The notes: generated by a model from the sequence alone, not told the origin. DNA of 27,796 nt from Christensenella sp. UBA7584 (GCA_002477805.1 DLKQ01000018.1:1-27796), one strand, 5' to 3'. Positions 15,277 through 24,290 are shown, numbered from the stretch's first letter. A program made the numbers and translations.

Positions 15277-15846
15277 ATGGCAGAAAGTAAACAGGTAATT
15301 AGAACAAGAAGGGATATATCAAACGCTCTTTTAAAGCTTATGTTAAAGAAAAAGTTTGAGGACATAACAGTTATTGATATTTGTGAAAACGCACTAGTGA
15401 CGCGTGCAACTTTTTACAAATATTTTGAGGATAAATATCATTTGGTTAGTTGTATAATAGAAGATTATAAAAATGATGTTATTTTAAAAGCTCTAAAAGA
15501 TTTTAAATATACATCTCCAAAAGAACTCTATATGAAAATTGCCGAAATATGTATTGATTTTATCAGTGATAATATAGAACTATTTTTGTCTTTTATTAAA
15601 AATGAAAATGATGACAAACTTAGAATACTTTTCTTGCAGATGATTGATGAAAGTGTTTCTACTGTTTTAAATGAGCAAAAAGAATTATTAAATTACAAAG
15701 TTCCAATTGAAATTTTGTCTAAATTTTTCACTGGCGGACTTGCATATATGGGAACATACCTTATACACAATGCAAATGTATATTCGAAAGAAAAAGTGTT
15801 GTCTTATATTGATATTATTATTAGCGATGCAACAAAAGTGATTTAG
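15277..15846 (+). CDS. TetR/AcrR-family transcriptional regulator
   Basis: A 189-residue protein with the TetR N-terminal DNA-binding domain. The first helix region is R-T-R-R-D-I-S-N-A-L-L-K-L-M, followed by F-E-D-I-T-V-I-D-I-C-E-N-A and the recognition part V-T-R-A-T-F-Y-K-Y-F-E-D-K-Y-H-L (about residues 38-53). The C-terminal ligand domain is not conserved enough to name an inducer. ATG 15277 follows GGAGGAG; an in-frame TTG at 15265 is less likely. It is divergent from the MMPL transporter, the classic arrangement of a repressor that controls an exporter and often itself. The next gene, uvrC, has its own promoter. Confidence 0.88.
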   Translation: MAESKQVIRTRRDISNALLKLMLKKKFEDITVIDICENALVTRATFYKYFEDKYHLVSCIIEDYKNDVILKALKDFKYTSPKELYMKIAEICIDFISDNIELFLSFIKNENDDKLRILFLQMIDESVSTVLNEQKELLNYKVPIEILSKFFTGGLAYMGTYLIHNANVYSKEKVLSYIDIIISDATKVI

Positions 15847-15939
15847 TTATTATAATTTAGCAAAAGTGTTAGATTGTTATTTTGTGGTGTAAAATCAATT
15901 TCCTAAAATTGTATATAATCATAAAATGCAAACAAAAAC

Positions 15940-15968
15940 TTGTTAAATAGTACTAAGTGTGTTATACT
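15940..15968 (+). promoter_or_regulatory. Extended -10 promoter abutting the uvrC start codon
   Basis: TTGTTA (15940-15945) is followed after 17 bases by TATACT (15963-15968), with TGT before the hexamer. The predicted start at 15974-15976 coincides with the ATG at 15976, and no Shine-Dalgarno sequence is present. A second TATAAT at 15914-15919 lacks a recognisable -35 element. Confidence 0.58.
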
Positions 15969-15975
15969 AATATAT

Positions 15976-17781
15976 ATGAATGATGATATTGAAAAAAAGT
16001 TAAAAGAGCTTCCAAACAAAAGTGGAGTTTATATAATGCACGGTGAAGGCGGTGTTGTTATTTATGTTGGAAAAGCTAAAAATCTAAAAAACAGAGTATC
16101 AAGTTATTTTAACAAAACAGAAAAGACGTTAAAAGTTTTGAAAATGGTGGAAAACATAAAATGGTTTGAATATATTATTACTCCGACAGAACTTGATGCT
16201 TTTACACTTGAAAATAATTTGATAAAAAAGTATCAGCCATTTTACAATATTCTTTTAAAAGATAGTAAAACTTTTCCTTATATAAAGGTTGATTTAAAAT
16301 CTCAGTACCCAAGATTTATTACTACAAGAAAAGTTCTGAAAGATGATTACAAGTATTTTGGGCCATTTTTGGCGGGAGTGAGTGCAAATTCAATTGTAGA
16401 TTTTTTGAATAAGCATTTCAAACTTCGCTCCTGCAAAAATGCGTTAAAAAAACCACTAAAGCGTGAGTGCTTAAACTTTCAACTTGGATTATGCCTTGCA
16501 CCTTGTACTCAAAAGGTCAGCAGTGCAAAGTATCATAACGCTGTAGAAAAAGCTGTAAATTTTTTAAAGGGTGATGATGCTGAAGTTGTTTCAGAGCTTG
16601 AAAACAAAATGAAAATGCTTGCAGAAAATGAAATGTTTGAAGAAGCAATAAAGGTGAGACAAACTTATAATATGGTTAAAAAACTTTCAAACCAAAGCAT
16701 TGCTAATTTGCCAAAAAATATTGACCGAGATGTGGTGTGTTATGTTACAAATAATTTAACTAGTGCTGTATCCGTTGTCACTGTTAGGGGTGGAAGAATT
16801 TTGGGCGTAAAATCATTCTCAATTCCTGACCCAAACATTGACGCGTCAGAGATTTTGGAAAGGTTTTTAAGCGAATATTATCAAAATGCGATAATTCCAA
16901 AAGAAATTGTGCTTAATTATAACTTGAAAAAGCCACAGCTTTTGTGTGATTACTTTGAGCAAAACATAAAGTTTATAACAAACCCAAAAGGTATCAATTT
17001 TAGGCTTCTAAAAATGGCGGAAGAAAATGCAACTGAGCATATTACAAAAAATATTTCAAAGGAAAAGCAAAAATATGATAACACAATTGGAGCTTTAAAA
17101 GTCTTGCAAGAAAAACTGAAGCTCAAAAACTTTCCTCGAAGAATGGAGTGTTATGATATATCAAACATTTCAGGAACAAACAAAGTTTCGTCAATGGTTG
17201 TGTTTGAAAATGGTGAGCCAAAGCGTAGCGACTATCGAAAATTTAAGATAAAAACGGTAGAAGGAATTGATGATTTTGCTAGTTTAAGGGAAACGATTAC
17301 GCGTAGACTTACTAGACTTAAAAATCAAGATGGAAATTCCTTTAAAGAAAAGCCTGACCTTTTGATTATTGATGGTGGAAAAGGTCAACTTAGTTCGTGT
17401 GTGGAAATTCTTGAAAAATTTAATTTTCCAGACATTGAAATGGTGAGTTTGGCGAAAAAACTTGAAGAAGTTTTTGTTCCTCATATTTCGGAGTCAATTA
17501 GACTCGACCATTCAACAGCGCCATTAAAACTTCTGCAACGAATTCGTGATGAAGCACATAGATTTGCAATAACCTTTCATAGGCAGTTAAGAGGAAAAAG
17601 TATGTTAAAATCGGAACTCGATGAAATAGATGGGGTTGGGGTTAAAAAGAAATCTGAGCTTCTAAAAAGTTTTGGTGATATTGAAAAGATAAAATCGGCA
17701 TCTATTGAGGAGCTTAACTGTGTAAAGGGGATTGATTTAAAATTGGCGCACAAAATTTATAAAACTTTCCACAAAGATTAA
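15976..17781 (+). CDS. uvrC: Excinuclease ABC subunit C
   Basis: A 601-residue nuclease that makes the 3' and 5' incisions around DNA lesions after UvrA/UvrB recognition. An N-terminal GIY-YIG domain is seen in G-V-Y-I-M...V-I-Y-V-G-K-A-K-N-L-K-N-R (residues 14-40). The cysteine-rich C-L-N-F-Q-L-G-L-C-L-A-P-C segment follows, then the UVR helix pair that binds UvrB (about 200-235). The RNase H-like nuclease domain holds M-E-C-Y-D-I-S-N-I and L-L-I-I-D-G-G-K-G-Q-L. A helix-hairpin-helix pair ends the protein (I-D-G-V-G and V-K-G-I-D). Length is normal. ATG 15976 is chosen over an in-frame TTG at 15940 because the promoter's -35 box lies in that extension and the family starts near this methionine. 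It stands apart from uvrBA, as in most bacteria. Confidence 0.95.
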   Translation: MNDDIEKKLKELPNKSGVYIMHGEGGVVIYVGKAKNLKNRVSSYFNKTEKTLKVLKMVENIKWFEYIITPTELDAFTLENNLIKKYQPFYNILLKDSKTFPYIKVDLKSQYPRFITTRKVLKDDYKYFGPFLAGVSANSIVDFLNKHFKLRSCKNALKKPLKRECLNFQLGLCLAPCTQKVSSAKYHNAVEKAVNFLKGDDAEVVSELENKMKMLAENEMFEEAIKVRQTYNMVKKLSNQSIANLPKNIDRDVVCYVTNNLTSAVSVVTVRGGRILGVKSFSIPDPNIDASEILERFLSEYYQNAIIPKEIVLNYNLKKPQLLCDYFEQNIKFITNPKGINFRLLKMAEENATEHITKNISKEKQKYDNTIGALKVLQEKLKLKNFPRRMECYDISNISGTNKVSSMVVFENGEPKRSDYRKFKIKTVEGIDDFASLRETITRRLTRLKNQDGNSFKEKPDLLIIDGGKGQLSSCVEILEKFNFPDIEMVSLAKKLEEVFVPHISESIRLDHSTAPLKLLQRIRDEAHRFAITFHRQLRGKSMLKSELDEIDGVGVKKKSELLKSFGDIEKIKSASIEELNCVKGIDLKLAHKIYKTFHKD

Positions 17782-18024
17782 AAAGTAATTTTTGATAGTA
17801 ATTTTACAAATGAAAAAATTGAAAGATTGGTAGCACTCAAAATAAAAAACTTAAGATTTTACAGATGAATAGTTTTTGAAAAAAATACTACTATTGAAAT
17901 TTACTTATTAGTTTTATAGGAATATTTTTGTTCTATAGGTATTAGTCGGTTTTGCTTTAAAGAATTTCTTCATTAATTAGAGGGAGTTTTTTGAAACTTA
18001 TTAAAAATTAATGTTTTTTATAGT

Positions 18025-18051
18025 AAAAATCACGAAAATTTCGTGATTTTT
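18025..18051. terminator. Bidirectional palindromic terminator between uvrC and ku
   Basis: AAAAATCACGAAA (18025-18037), one central A, then its exact reverse complement, with A tracts on the left and T tracts on the right. Orientation suits both the plus-strand uvrC and the minus-strand ku. The same sequence recurs at 19180-19206, so this is a repeated element of the genome. The rest of 17782-18213 is A+T-rich without a supported gene. Confidence 0.65.
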
Positions 18052-18110
18052 TGTGTTTTTATATGTAAACAATGTAATGAGATGACAATTTTATAATTTA
18101 ACCACTAATA

Positions 18111-18126
18111 AAAAATCACGAAAATT
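18111..18126. repeat. Half copy of the ATCACGAAA palindrome
   Basis: AAAAATCACGAAAATT repeats the left arm and centre of the element at 18025-18051, but the right arm is lost. It lies 60 bases further on, still between uvrC and ku, and looks like a decayed or rearranged copy. Confidence 0.5.
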
Positions 18127-18213
18127 GCGTTGTCGTTTTATATGTTTTCTTTTATTTACTATTATTGTGGAATTGATGATAATAGATACGATGCAAAACT
18201 TGTAATACAAGAA

Positions 18214-19002
18214 TTAGGTTTCTTTTACAGCGCGCTTTTTGGCAAAAGTCTTAACGCTTTTTTGTAAGGCTTCTAAAAGGTCAACAACTTTTATATCTAC
18301 TTCTTGGTCAACTTGCTCAATTTCTTTGCCTTTGGCTTTTGCGTTTATTGCTTCTTTTACTCTTTGCGTATATTCATCTTTGTAGTCCTCTGGGGTAAAT
18401 TTTCCTTTCATAACATCAATAATATTTTGGGCGAGTTTTAGTTCTTTTTCATCAACTTTTATCTTTAAATTACTCGCTGGATTTGTTTGCACTTCCTCTG
18501 CAAAAAATAATTTTGATAAAAGTAGGTCATCATTTTTTACCCATAATATTGCAATACACTCACTGTTTCCTAGCATAGTTTTAGAAATCCCAACTTTTTT
18601 CTCCTTTTTTAAAACAGTCTTTAAAAGTGAAAACGCTTTTTCGGCTTGTTTGTTTTCGGGGCATACATAAAATGTTTTGTCAAAATATATTGGGTTTATT
18701 TCATCGAGAGATGCAAACTTTTCAATTATAACACTTTTGTCTTTTTTTGTTTTTAGCTTTTCTAGTTCTTCGTTTTCGAATGTAACATAGTTGTCTTTTG
18801 ATATTTCGTAACCTTTTATAATGTCCTCATTTTTTATAATTTTGTTGTTACAATCTGTGCAAGTTTTGTTGTATTTTACTCTTGAAAGTGTTTTCCTTTC
18901 AAGCATATTAAAACCTATGTCATTGTTTTTTATTGTACTATGAAGTGTTATCGGTATGTAAACAAGACCAAATCCAATTGATGTTTTATAACTATACGCC
19001 AT
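18214..19002 (-). CDS. ku: Non-homologous end-joining protein Ku
   Basis: A 262-residue bacterial Ku. The start M-A-Y-S-Y-K-T-S-I-G-F-G-L-V-Y-I-P-I is the typical first strand of the Ku beta-barrel. A C-x-x-C pair (T-C-T-D-C-N) follows in the region that often carries a small zinc site. The C-terminal helices with V-V-D-L-L-E-A-L-Q-K-S-V-K resemble the conserved end of the core; beyond it lies only a short basic tail. Ku homodimers encircle broken DNA ends and recruit LigD. The ligase and polymerase parts lie 5 kb away on the other side of uvrBA. AAAAGGAG precedes ATG 19002. I could not find a convincing sigma-A or sigma-G promoter. Confidence 0.92.
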   Translation of the reverse strand: MAYSYKTSIGFGLVYIPITLHSTIKNNDIGFNMLERKTLSRVKYNKTCTDCNNKIIKNEDIIKGYEISKDNYVTFENEELEKLKTKKDKSVIIEKFASLDEINPIYFDKTFYVCPENKQAEKAFSLLKTVLKKEKKVGISKTMLGNSECIAILWVKNDDLLLSKLFFAEEVQTNPASNLKIKVDEKELKLAQNIIDVMKGKFTPEDYKDEYTQRVKEAINAKAKGKEIEQVDQEVDIKVVDLLEALQKSVKTFAKKRAVKET

Positions 19003-19104
19003 AGAAATCTCCTTTTAAATTAATTTATATTACTTAATTTTATGGTATTAGTTTGTGGCAATTTTGAAAATTTATTTATTTTATTGCTATGTTATAATTA
19101 GTAA

Positions 19105-19206
19105 TTTTAAAAATAAAAAATTTACACTTTAGCGATGTAAAAATTCGGTACGTTTAGACTATTTGCAAAAAATATATAGAAAAATCACGAAATTTTCGTG
19201 ATTTTT
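19105..19206 (+). ncRNA. Candidate small RNA between ku and uvrA, ending in the repeated palindrome
   Basis: On the plus strand an extended -10 box (TG at 19090-19091, TATAAT at 19093-19098) would start an RNA near 19105. No protein-coding frame follows. The RNA would hold a hairpin TTTACA/TGTAAA (19121-19126 with 19136-19141, 9-base loop). It would end in the palindrome 19180-19206, with left arm AAAAATCACGAAA, central T, then the reverse complement ending in five Ts. The -35 region is weak. The same palindrome also serves as the terminator of uvrA on the minus strand, which may be its only role. Confidence 0.3.
19180..19206. terminator. Palindromic terminator downstream of uvrA
   Basis: A second complete copy of the 13+1+13 palindrome of 18025-18051; only the central base differs (T for A). 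It lies 258 bases after the uvrA stop codon on the minus strand and upstream of ku. Confidence 0.55.
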
Positions 19207-19319
19207 GCTCTAAAAATTGGTTTTTTATGAAAAATAGTATTATTTATTTAATTTTTTAGATAGAGTCGTTATAATCTATTTCCTACTAATTTATCAAATT
19301 ATTAAATTGTTGTTTTATT

Positions 19320-19420
19320 ATAAGCCCTTTTGCAAAATTTTGAATTTAAACCCTTCGCTCTTGCGGGGGGGTAATGAGTTGCACAGCAACAAAAAAGTAA
19401 TGGCGCATTATAAAATTTCT
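19320..19420. other. Locally G+C-rich intergenic segment with a seven-G run
   Basis: In the 257 bases between the palindrome and uvrA, the part around 19351-19415 is distinctly richer in G+C than its surroundings. It holds a run of seven Gs (19365-19371) and a small hairpin GTTGC-ACA-GCAAC. No open frame or known RNA is recognisable. It may be a dispersed extragenic repeat. Confidence 0.35.
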
Positions 19421-19463
19421 TTACTTAGTCATTAAATATTTTATAAATATCTTCAACAAAAAT

Positions 19464-22271
19464 TTAGCCTTTTTGCAAGTAAATTTTTAGGTATGCACCA
19501 GTAAAGCTTTCTTTTTCTTTTGCAATCTGCTCAGGAGTTCCTTGTGCGATAACTTCGCCTCCGCCGATTCCACCTTCTGGGCCAAGGTCAATAATATAAT
19601 CTGCACACTTTATAACATCAAGATTGTGTTCAATTACAACAACAGTGTTTCCTTGCTCAACAAGTTTGTTTAAAACTCTAAGCAGATTTTTTACATCGAA
19701 AGTACTAAGTCCAGTTGTTGGCTCATCTAAAATATAGAGTGTTTTTCCTGTACTGCGTTTGCTAAGTTCTGTTGCAAGTTTTACTCTTTGCGCTTCACCA
19801 CCGCTAAGCTCAGTAGCAGATTGACCAAGTTTAATATAACCAAGACCTACATCTTGAATTGCTTTTAACTTTGTGCTAATACCTGGTATGTTTTCGAAAA
19901 ATTTTACGCCTTCCTCAACTGTCATATTTAAAACATCGGCAATAGACTTGCCTTTGTATTTTACTTCCAAGGTTTCGTGATTGTAACGCTTGCCTTTACA
20001 AACATCGCATACAACTGAAATGTCGGGCAAAAAGTACATTTCGATTTCTTTTACGCCCGCACCGTCACAACTGTCACATCTTCCACCTTTTACATTAAAA
20101 CTAAATCGCCCAGCATTATAGCCTCGTTCTCTTGCGTCTGTGGTTTGTGCAAAAAGTTCACGAATTAATGTAAACACACCAGTATAAGTCGCTGGGTTAC
20201 TCCTTGGTGTTCTTCCAATTGGTGCTTGGTCAATATTAATTACTTTATCAAACACATTCAGATTTTTTATTTTTTTAACTTTTCCAACTTGCAGTTTTGT
20301 TTTGTTTATAAAATTACTTGCATAGGGGTATAAAATTCTGTTTATTAAACTAGATTTTCCGCTACCACTAACACCAGTTATTGCAGTTAAAACGCCAGTT
20401 GGTATTTTTACATTAATATTTTTAAGGTTGTTTTCTTTTGCTCCAACAATTTCAAAAAACTCTGATGGAACACGCCTATATTTCGGAACTCTAATGCCGT
20501 CTTCTCCGCTCAAAAATTTCCCGGTTACAGAATTTGGACAATTTTGAATATCTTCCAGTGTTCCTGTAGCAACAATTTCCCCACCGTGAATTCCAGCATA
20601 TGGGCCAACATCAACAATAAAATCTGCTGACCTAATAGTATCCTCATCGTGCTCAACAACGATTACACTATTACCTAAGTCCCTTAAATTTGTGAGTGTT
20701 TTTAAAAGCCTATCATTATCACGTTGGTGTAAGCCAATGCTTGGCTCGTCCAAAATATACAAAACACCGACAAGTCCGCTTCCAATTTGTGTCGCAAGTC
20801 TAATTCTTTGCGCTTCGCCACCACTAAGAGTTTCGGCAGAGCGTGATAGAGTGAGGTAGTTTAATCCAACATCGTTTAAGAATCTGAGTCTTGCTTTTAT
20901 TTCTTTTAAAATGCTTTCTGCAACTAACGTTTTAGTTTTGCTTAGCTTCAAGTTTTCGAAATATGGAAGCAATTTTTCTACTGAATAGTTACAAAGTTCA
21001 ATAATATTTTTTCCGTCAATCTTTATTGAAAGTGCTTTTTCGTTTAGTCTTTTTCCGTGACAAAGGTCACACTCATTTCTTTGCATAAGTCGTGCAATAT
21101 CTTGCTTTATAAACTCACTATTTGTTTCGTGATAACGCCTGTTTAAGTTGTTAACAATACCCTCAAATGTGGTACTAAAACCGCGACCATTGCTTGCGTA
21201 AATTGTATATTTTTTATCACCAGTTCCGTAAAGTAGTGTTTGCAAATCCTCTTTCGGTAATTCTTCAAGCGGAATACTCAAATTTATGTGATTGGCTTTT
21301 CCAACTTCTTCAAAAATTTGCCTTGCAAAAGTTCCGTCTTCACCACGCCAGCCATTTACAGCCAAGCCACCCTCGCGGACAGAAAGTTTTTTATTTGCAA
21401 GAACTAAGTCTTCTGAAACCTCTTCAGTATAACCTATTCCAGAGCATTTTGAGCAAGCACCGAATGGGGCGTTAAAAGAAAATAATCTTGGAGTGACTTC
21501 TTCTAAAACATAACCACAAGTAGGGCAGGTGTAAAGAGTGGAAAAAAGTTCTTCTTTGTCATCAACAAGTGTTGAAACAAGACCTTTTCCAAGTTTTATT
21601 GCGGTTTCTACACTTTCAGAAAGTCTGCTTTCAATTCCCTCTTTGATTACAAGTCTATCTACTATAGCGCTAATAAAGTGTTTTTTGTTTTTGCTGAGTT
21701 CAATTTTTTCATCTAAAGTTCTTGTTTCACCATTTACAATAACTCTTGAATAACCGTCTTTTTTGAGTTCTGAAAAAAGTTTTGCCCAAGTGCCTTTTTC
21801 ACCTCTGACTACAGGAGCTAAAATTTGTACTTTTGTACCTTCGCCATAATTTAAAATTTTTTCTGTAATCTGGTCAAGAGGTTGTTTTTCAATTGCTTTG
21901 TTACAATTTGGACAATATGGAGTTCCGATTCGGGCGAAAAGTAACCTGAGGTAATCATAAATTTCAGTAACAGTTCCAACAGTTGAGCGGGGGTTGTGGT
22001 TTGTTGTTTTTTGGTCAATACAGATAGAAGGCGAAAGCCCTTCAATGCTTTCAACATCAGGTTTTTGTGTTTGACCTAAAAACATACGCGCATAACTTGA
22101 CAAGCTTTCAATGTACCTACGTTGTCCTTCTGCAAAAATTGTACCAAATGCAAGGGTACTTTTCCCACTTCCACTAACACCAGTAAAAACAACAAATTTG
22201 TTGCGAGGAATTCTTAGGTCAATGTTTTTTAGGTTGTTTTCTTTTGCACCCTTTATAACTATTTCATTCAT
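19464..22271 (-). CDS. uvrA: Excinuclease ABC subunit A
   Basis: A 935-residue dimeric ABC-type ATPase that detects DNA damage and loads UvrB. Two ATPase modules are visible: Walker A motifs G-V-S-G-S-G-K-S-T (about residues 31-39) and G-V-S-G-S-G-K-S-S (about 635-645); ABC signatures S-G-G-E-A-Q-R-I-R and S-G-G-E-A-Q-R-V-K; and Walker B L-D-E-P-S-I-G-L and L-D-E-P-T-T-G-L. Zinc modules are seen as C-P-x-C pairs (C-P-N-C, C-P-T-C, C-x-x-C in C-D-L-C) and C-D-S-C...C-D-V-C in the second half. Length is normal. Its ATG overlaps the uvrB stop in ATGA, so it is the second gene of a coupled uvrB-uvrA operon. Confidence 0.97.
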   Translation of the reverse strand: MNEIVIKGAKENNLKNIDLRIPRNKFVVFTGVSGSGKSTLAFGTIFAEGQRRYIESLSSYARMFLGQTQKPDVESIEGLSPSICIDQKTTNHNPRSTVGTVTEIYDYLRLLFARIGTPYCPNCNKAIEKQPLDQITEKILNYGEGTKVQILAPVVRGEKGTWAKLFSELKKDGYSRVIVNGETRTLDEKIELSKNKKHFISAIVDRLVIKEGIESRLSESVETAIKLGKGLVSTLVDDKEELFSTLYTCPTCGYVLEEVTPRLFSFNAPFGACSKCSGIGYTEEVSEDLVLANKKLSVREGGLAVNGWRGEDGTFARQIFEEVGKANHINLSIPLEELPKEDLQTLLYGTGDKKYTIYASNGRGFSTTFEGIVNNLNRRYHETNSEFIKQDIARLMQRNECDLCHGKRLNEKALSIKIDGKNIIELCNYSVEKLLPYFENLKLSKTKTLVAESILKEIKARLRFLNDVGLNYLTLSRSAETLSGGEAQRIRLATQIGSGLVGVLYILDEPSIGLHQRDNDRLLKTLTNLRDLGNSVIVVEHDEDTIRSADFIVDVGPYAGIHGGEIVATGTLEDIQNCPNSVTGKFLSGEDGIRVPKYRRVPSEFFEIVGAKENNLKNINVKIPTGVLTAITGVSGSGKSSLINRILYPYASNFINKTKLQVGKVKKIKNLNVFDKVINIDQAPIGRTPRSNPATYTGVFTLIRELFAQTTDARERGYNAGRFSFNVKGGRCDSCDGAGVKEIEMYFLPDISVVCDVCKGKRYNHETLEVKYKGKSIADVLNMTVEEGVKFFENIPGISTKLKAIQDVGLGYIKLGQSATELSGGEAQRVKLATELSKRSTGKTLYILDEPTTGLSTFDVKNLLRVLNKLVEQGNTVVVIEHNLDVIKCADYIIDLGPEGGIGGGEVIAQGTPEQIAKEKESFTGAYLKIYLQKG

Positions 22272-24232
22272 TGTTTTTTGTCCTTTTTTACAAGTTTTTT
22301 AAGGTCAGAAATTTTATCTCTTAGGTCAATTGCTCTTTCAAAATCAAGACTGTTTGAGGCAATTTGCATAAGAGAAGAGAGATTTTCGATTTCTTTTGTA
22401 ATATCTGTTTTGTTTTTTGGAATTTTTTCTTCAGGCTTTTTCCTGATTTCCAGGCTGTTTGAAACTGGTTTAATAATTGTTTTCGGAATAATACCATTTT
22501 TCTTGTTGTATTCCATTTGAAGTTTTCGTCTATTTTCTGTTGTCTTTATTGCGTTTTCCATTGATTCGGTTATGTTGTCTGCAAACATAATAACTCTTCC
22601 GTTAGCATTTCTTGCAGCACGACCAATTGTTTGAATAAGTGCTCTTGATGAACGTAAAAATCCTTCTTTATCTGCGTCAAGGATACAAACAAGTTCAACC
22701 TCGGGCATATCTAGTCCTTCTCGTAATAAATTAATTCCAACTAGAATATCAATTTTCCCTAGACGCAAATTATTTACAATTTCGACTCGCTCAAGAGTGT
22801 CTATATCTGAGTGCATATAAGTCACTTTATAGCCGAAAGATGCAAGATAGGTGGTCAAACTTTCTGCCATTTTTTTTGTTAAAGTGGTGATTAAAACTCT
22901 TGCTTTGTGCTCCAAAGTTTTGTTGATTTCCATCATAATTTGGTCAACTTGACCTTCAATTTTTCGGACTTCTACTATTGGGTCTAAAAGTCCTGTTGGC
23001 CTAATAATTTGGTTCACTACTTGGTCTGCTTTTTCGAGTTCATACTCTGCTGGGGTAGCTGAAATGTAAATTGTTTGCCCAAGTTTTGAATTGAATTCAT
23101 CAAAGTTTAGTGGTCTGTTATCAAAAGCGGAAGGAAGTCTAAAGCCATAGTTTACTAAATTTGTTTTTCTTGCTCTATCTCCATTGTACATTGCCTTTAT
23201 CTGTGGAATAGTCATATGGCTTTCATCAATAAGTGTTAAAAATCCACTTGGAAAATAATCAAGCAAAGTGTATGGCGGTTCACCTTCTTGTCTTCCGTCA
23301 AAATATCGGCTGTAATTTTCTATTCCACTACAATAACCGACTTCTTTCATCATTTCAATGTCATAACTGACGCGCTGTGAAATTCGTTCCGCTTCAAGAG
23401 GTCTATTTTGTGATTTGAAAAATTCTGTTTGAAGAATTCTATCATTTTCAATTTCGTTTACTGCTTTTAAAAGTTTGTCTTGACCTACTGCATAGTGTGA
23501 AGCTGGGTAAATAACCGCATATTCAAGTTCGCTAATAACGTCTCCAGTGGTTGCTTCAAATTCGCAAATTCGGTCTATTTCATCGCCGAAAAACTCTAGT
23601 CTTATTGCTATTTGTGAAGATGATGATGGAAAAATATCAAGGTTGTCTCCCTTGCTTCGGAAGGTGCTACGCTTGAAATCTATTTCGTTTCGCTGATATT
23701 GAACATTTACAAGCTTACGAATAACTTGTTCTCTGCTAATTTTATCACCTTTTCTAAGTGAGATGTGAAGATTGTAATATTCATCTGGGTTTCCTAAACC
23801 ATAAATGCACGAAACCGATGCGACTACGATTACATCACGCCTTTCAAGTAATGAATTAGTGGCAGATGCTCTCAATTTGTCAATTTCATCATTTACAGAC
23901 ATATCTTTTTCAATATAAGTATCTGTTGAAACGATATAGCTTTCTGGCTGGTAATAGTCATAATAAGAAACGAAAAATTCGACTCTGTTTTCAGGGAAAA
24001 GTTCTTTAAACTCATTGCAAAGTTGGGCAGCTAATGTTTTATTGTGTGCAATAACCAGTGTGGGTCTATTTACCTTCTCAATTATGTTTGCCATAGTAAA
24101 AGTTTTTCCACTTCCAGTTACGCCTTCTAAAACTTGAGAAGCAAGTCCGTCATTTAGTCCTTTAACAAGTTTTTCTATTGCTTGTGGTTGGTCGCCACTT
24201 GGTTTGTATTTACTCACTAGTTTAAAATCCAT
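22268..24232 (-). CDS. uvrB: Excinuclease ABC subunit B
   Basis: A 654-residue helicase-like protein that verifies damage and recruits UvrC. Walker A is G-V-T-G-S-G-K-T-F (about residues 36-44). The beta-hairpin region is Y-Y-D-Y-Y-Q-P-E-S-Y with its aromatic residues (about 88-97). Walker B is L-I-D-E-S-H. Helicase motifs V and VI are G-I-N-L-L-R-E-G-L-D and Q-T-I-G-R-A-A-R-N. The C-terminal UVR helices end the protein (L-D-F-E-R-A-I-D-L-R-D-K-I). ATG 24232 is preferred over an in-frame start at 24253, because the AAAAAGGGGGG ribosome binding site ends four bases before it. The run of six Gs in that site is unusual. Confidence 0.97.
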   Translation of the reverse strand: MDFKLVSKYKPSGDQPQAIEKLVKGLNDGLASQVLEGVTGSGKTFTMANIIEKVNRPTLVIAHNKTLAAQLCNEFKELFPENRVEFFVSYYDYYQPESYIVSTDTYIEKDMSVNDEIDKLRASATNSLLERRDVIVVASVSCIYGLGNPDEYYNLHISLRKGDKISREQVIRKLVNVQYQRNEIDFKRSTFRSKGDNLDIFPSSSSQIAIRLEFFGDEIDRICEFEATTGDVISELEYAVIYPASHYAVGQDKLLKAVNEIENDRILQTEFFKSQNRPLEAERISQRVSYDIEMMKEVGYCSGIENYSRYFDGRQEGEPPYTLLDYFPSGFLTLIDESHMTIPQIKAMYNGDRARKTNLVNYGFRLPSAFDNRPLNFDEFNSKLGQTIYISATPAEYELEKADQVVNQIIRPTGLLDPIVEVRKIEGQVDQIMMEINKTLEHKARVLITTLTKKMAESLTTYLASFGYKVTYMHSDIDTLERVEIVNNLRLGKIDILVGINLLREGLDMPEVELVCILDADKEGFLRSSRALIQTIGRAARNANGRVIMFADNITESMENAIKTTENRRKLQMEYNKKNGIIPKTIIKPVSNSLEIRKKPEEKIPKNKTDITKEIENLSSLMQIASNSLDFERAIDLRDKISDLKKLVKKDKKQ

Positions 24233-24261
24233 AATTCCCCCCTTTTTATTCATTTGTTCTA

Positions 24262-24290
24262 ATTATAACACTTTGCTTCAGATATGTAAA
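24262..24290 (-). promoter_or_regulatory. Promoter of the uvrB-uvrA operon
   Basis: On the minus strand TTTACA (24285-24290, 5 of 6) is followed after 17 bases by TATAAT (24262-24267), with TGT before the hexamer. The predicted start near 24255 gives a 23-base leader with the G-rich ribosome binding site. I found no obvious LexA box nearby. Confidence 0.7.

Noticed and set aside
19003..19100. Possible sigma-G promoter for ku (CATAAAA), as Bacillus ykoV is forespore-expressed.
   Set aside because: No matching -35 element at the right distance; the -10 match alone is not enough in A+T-rich DNA.
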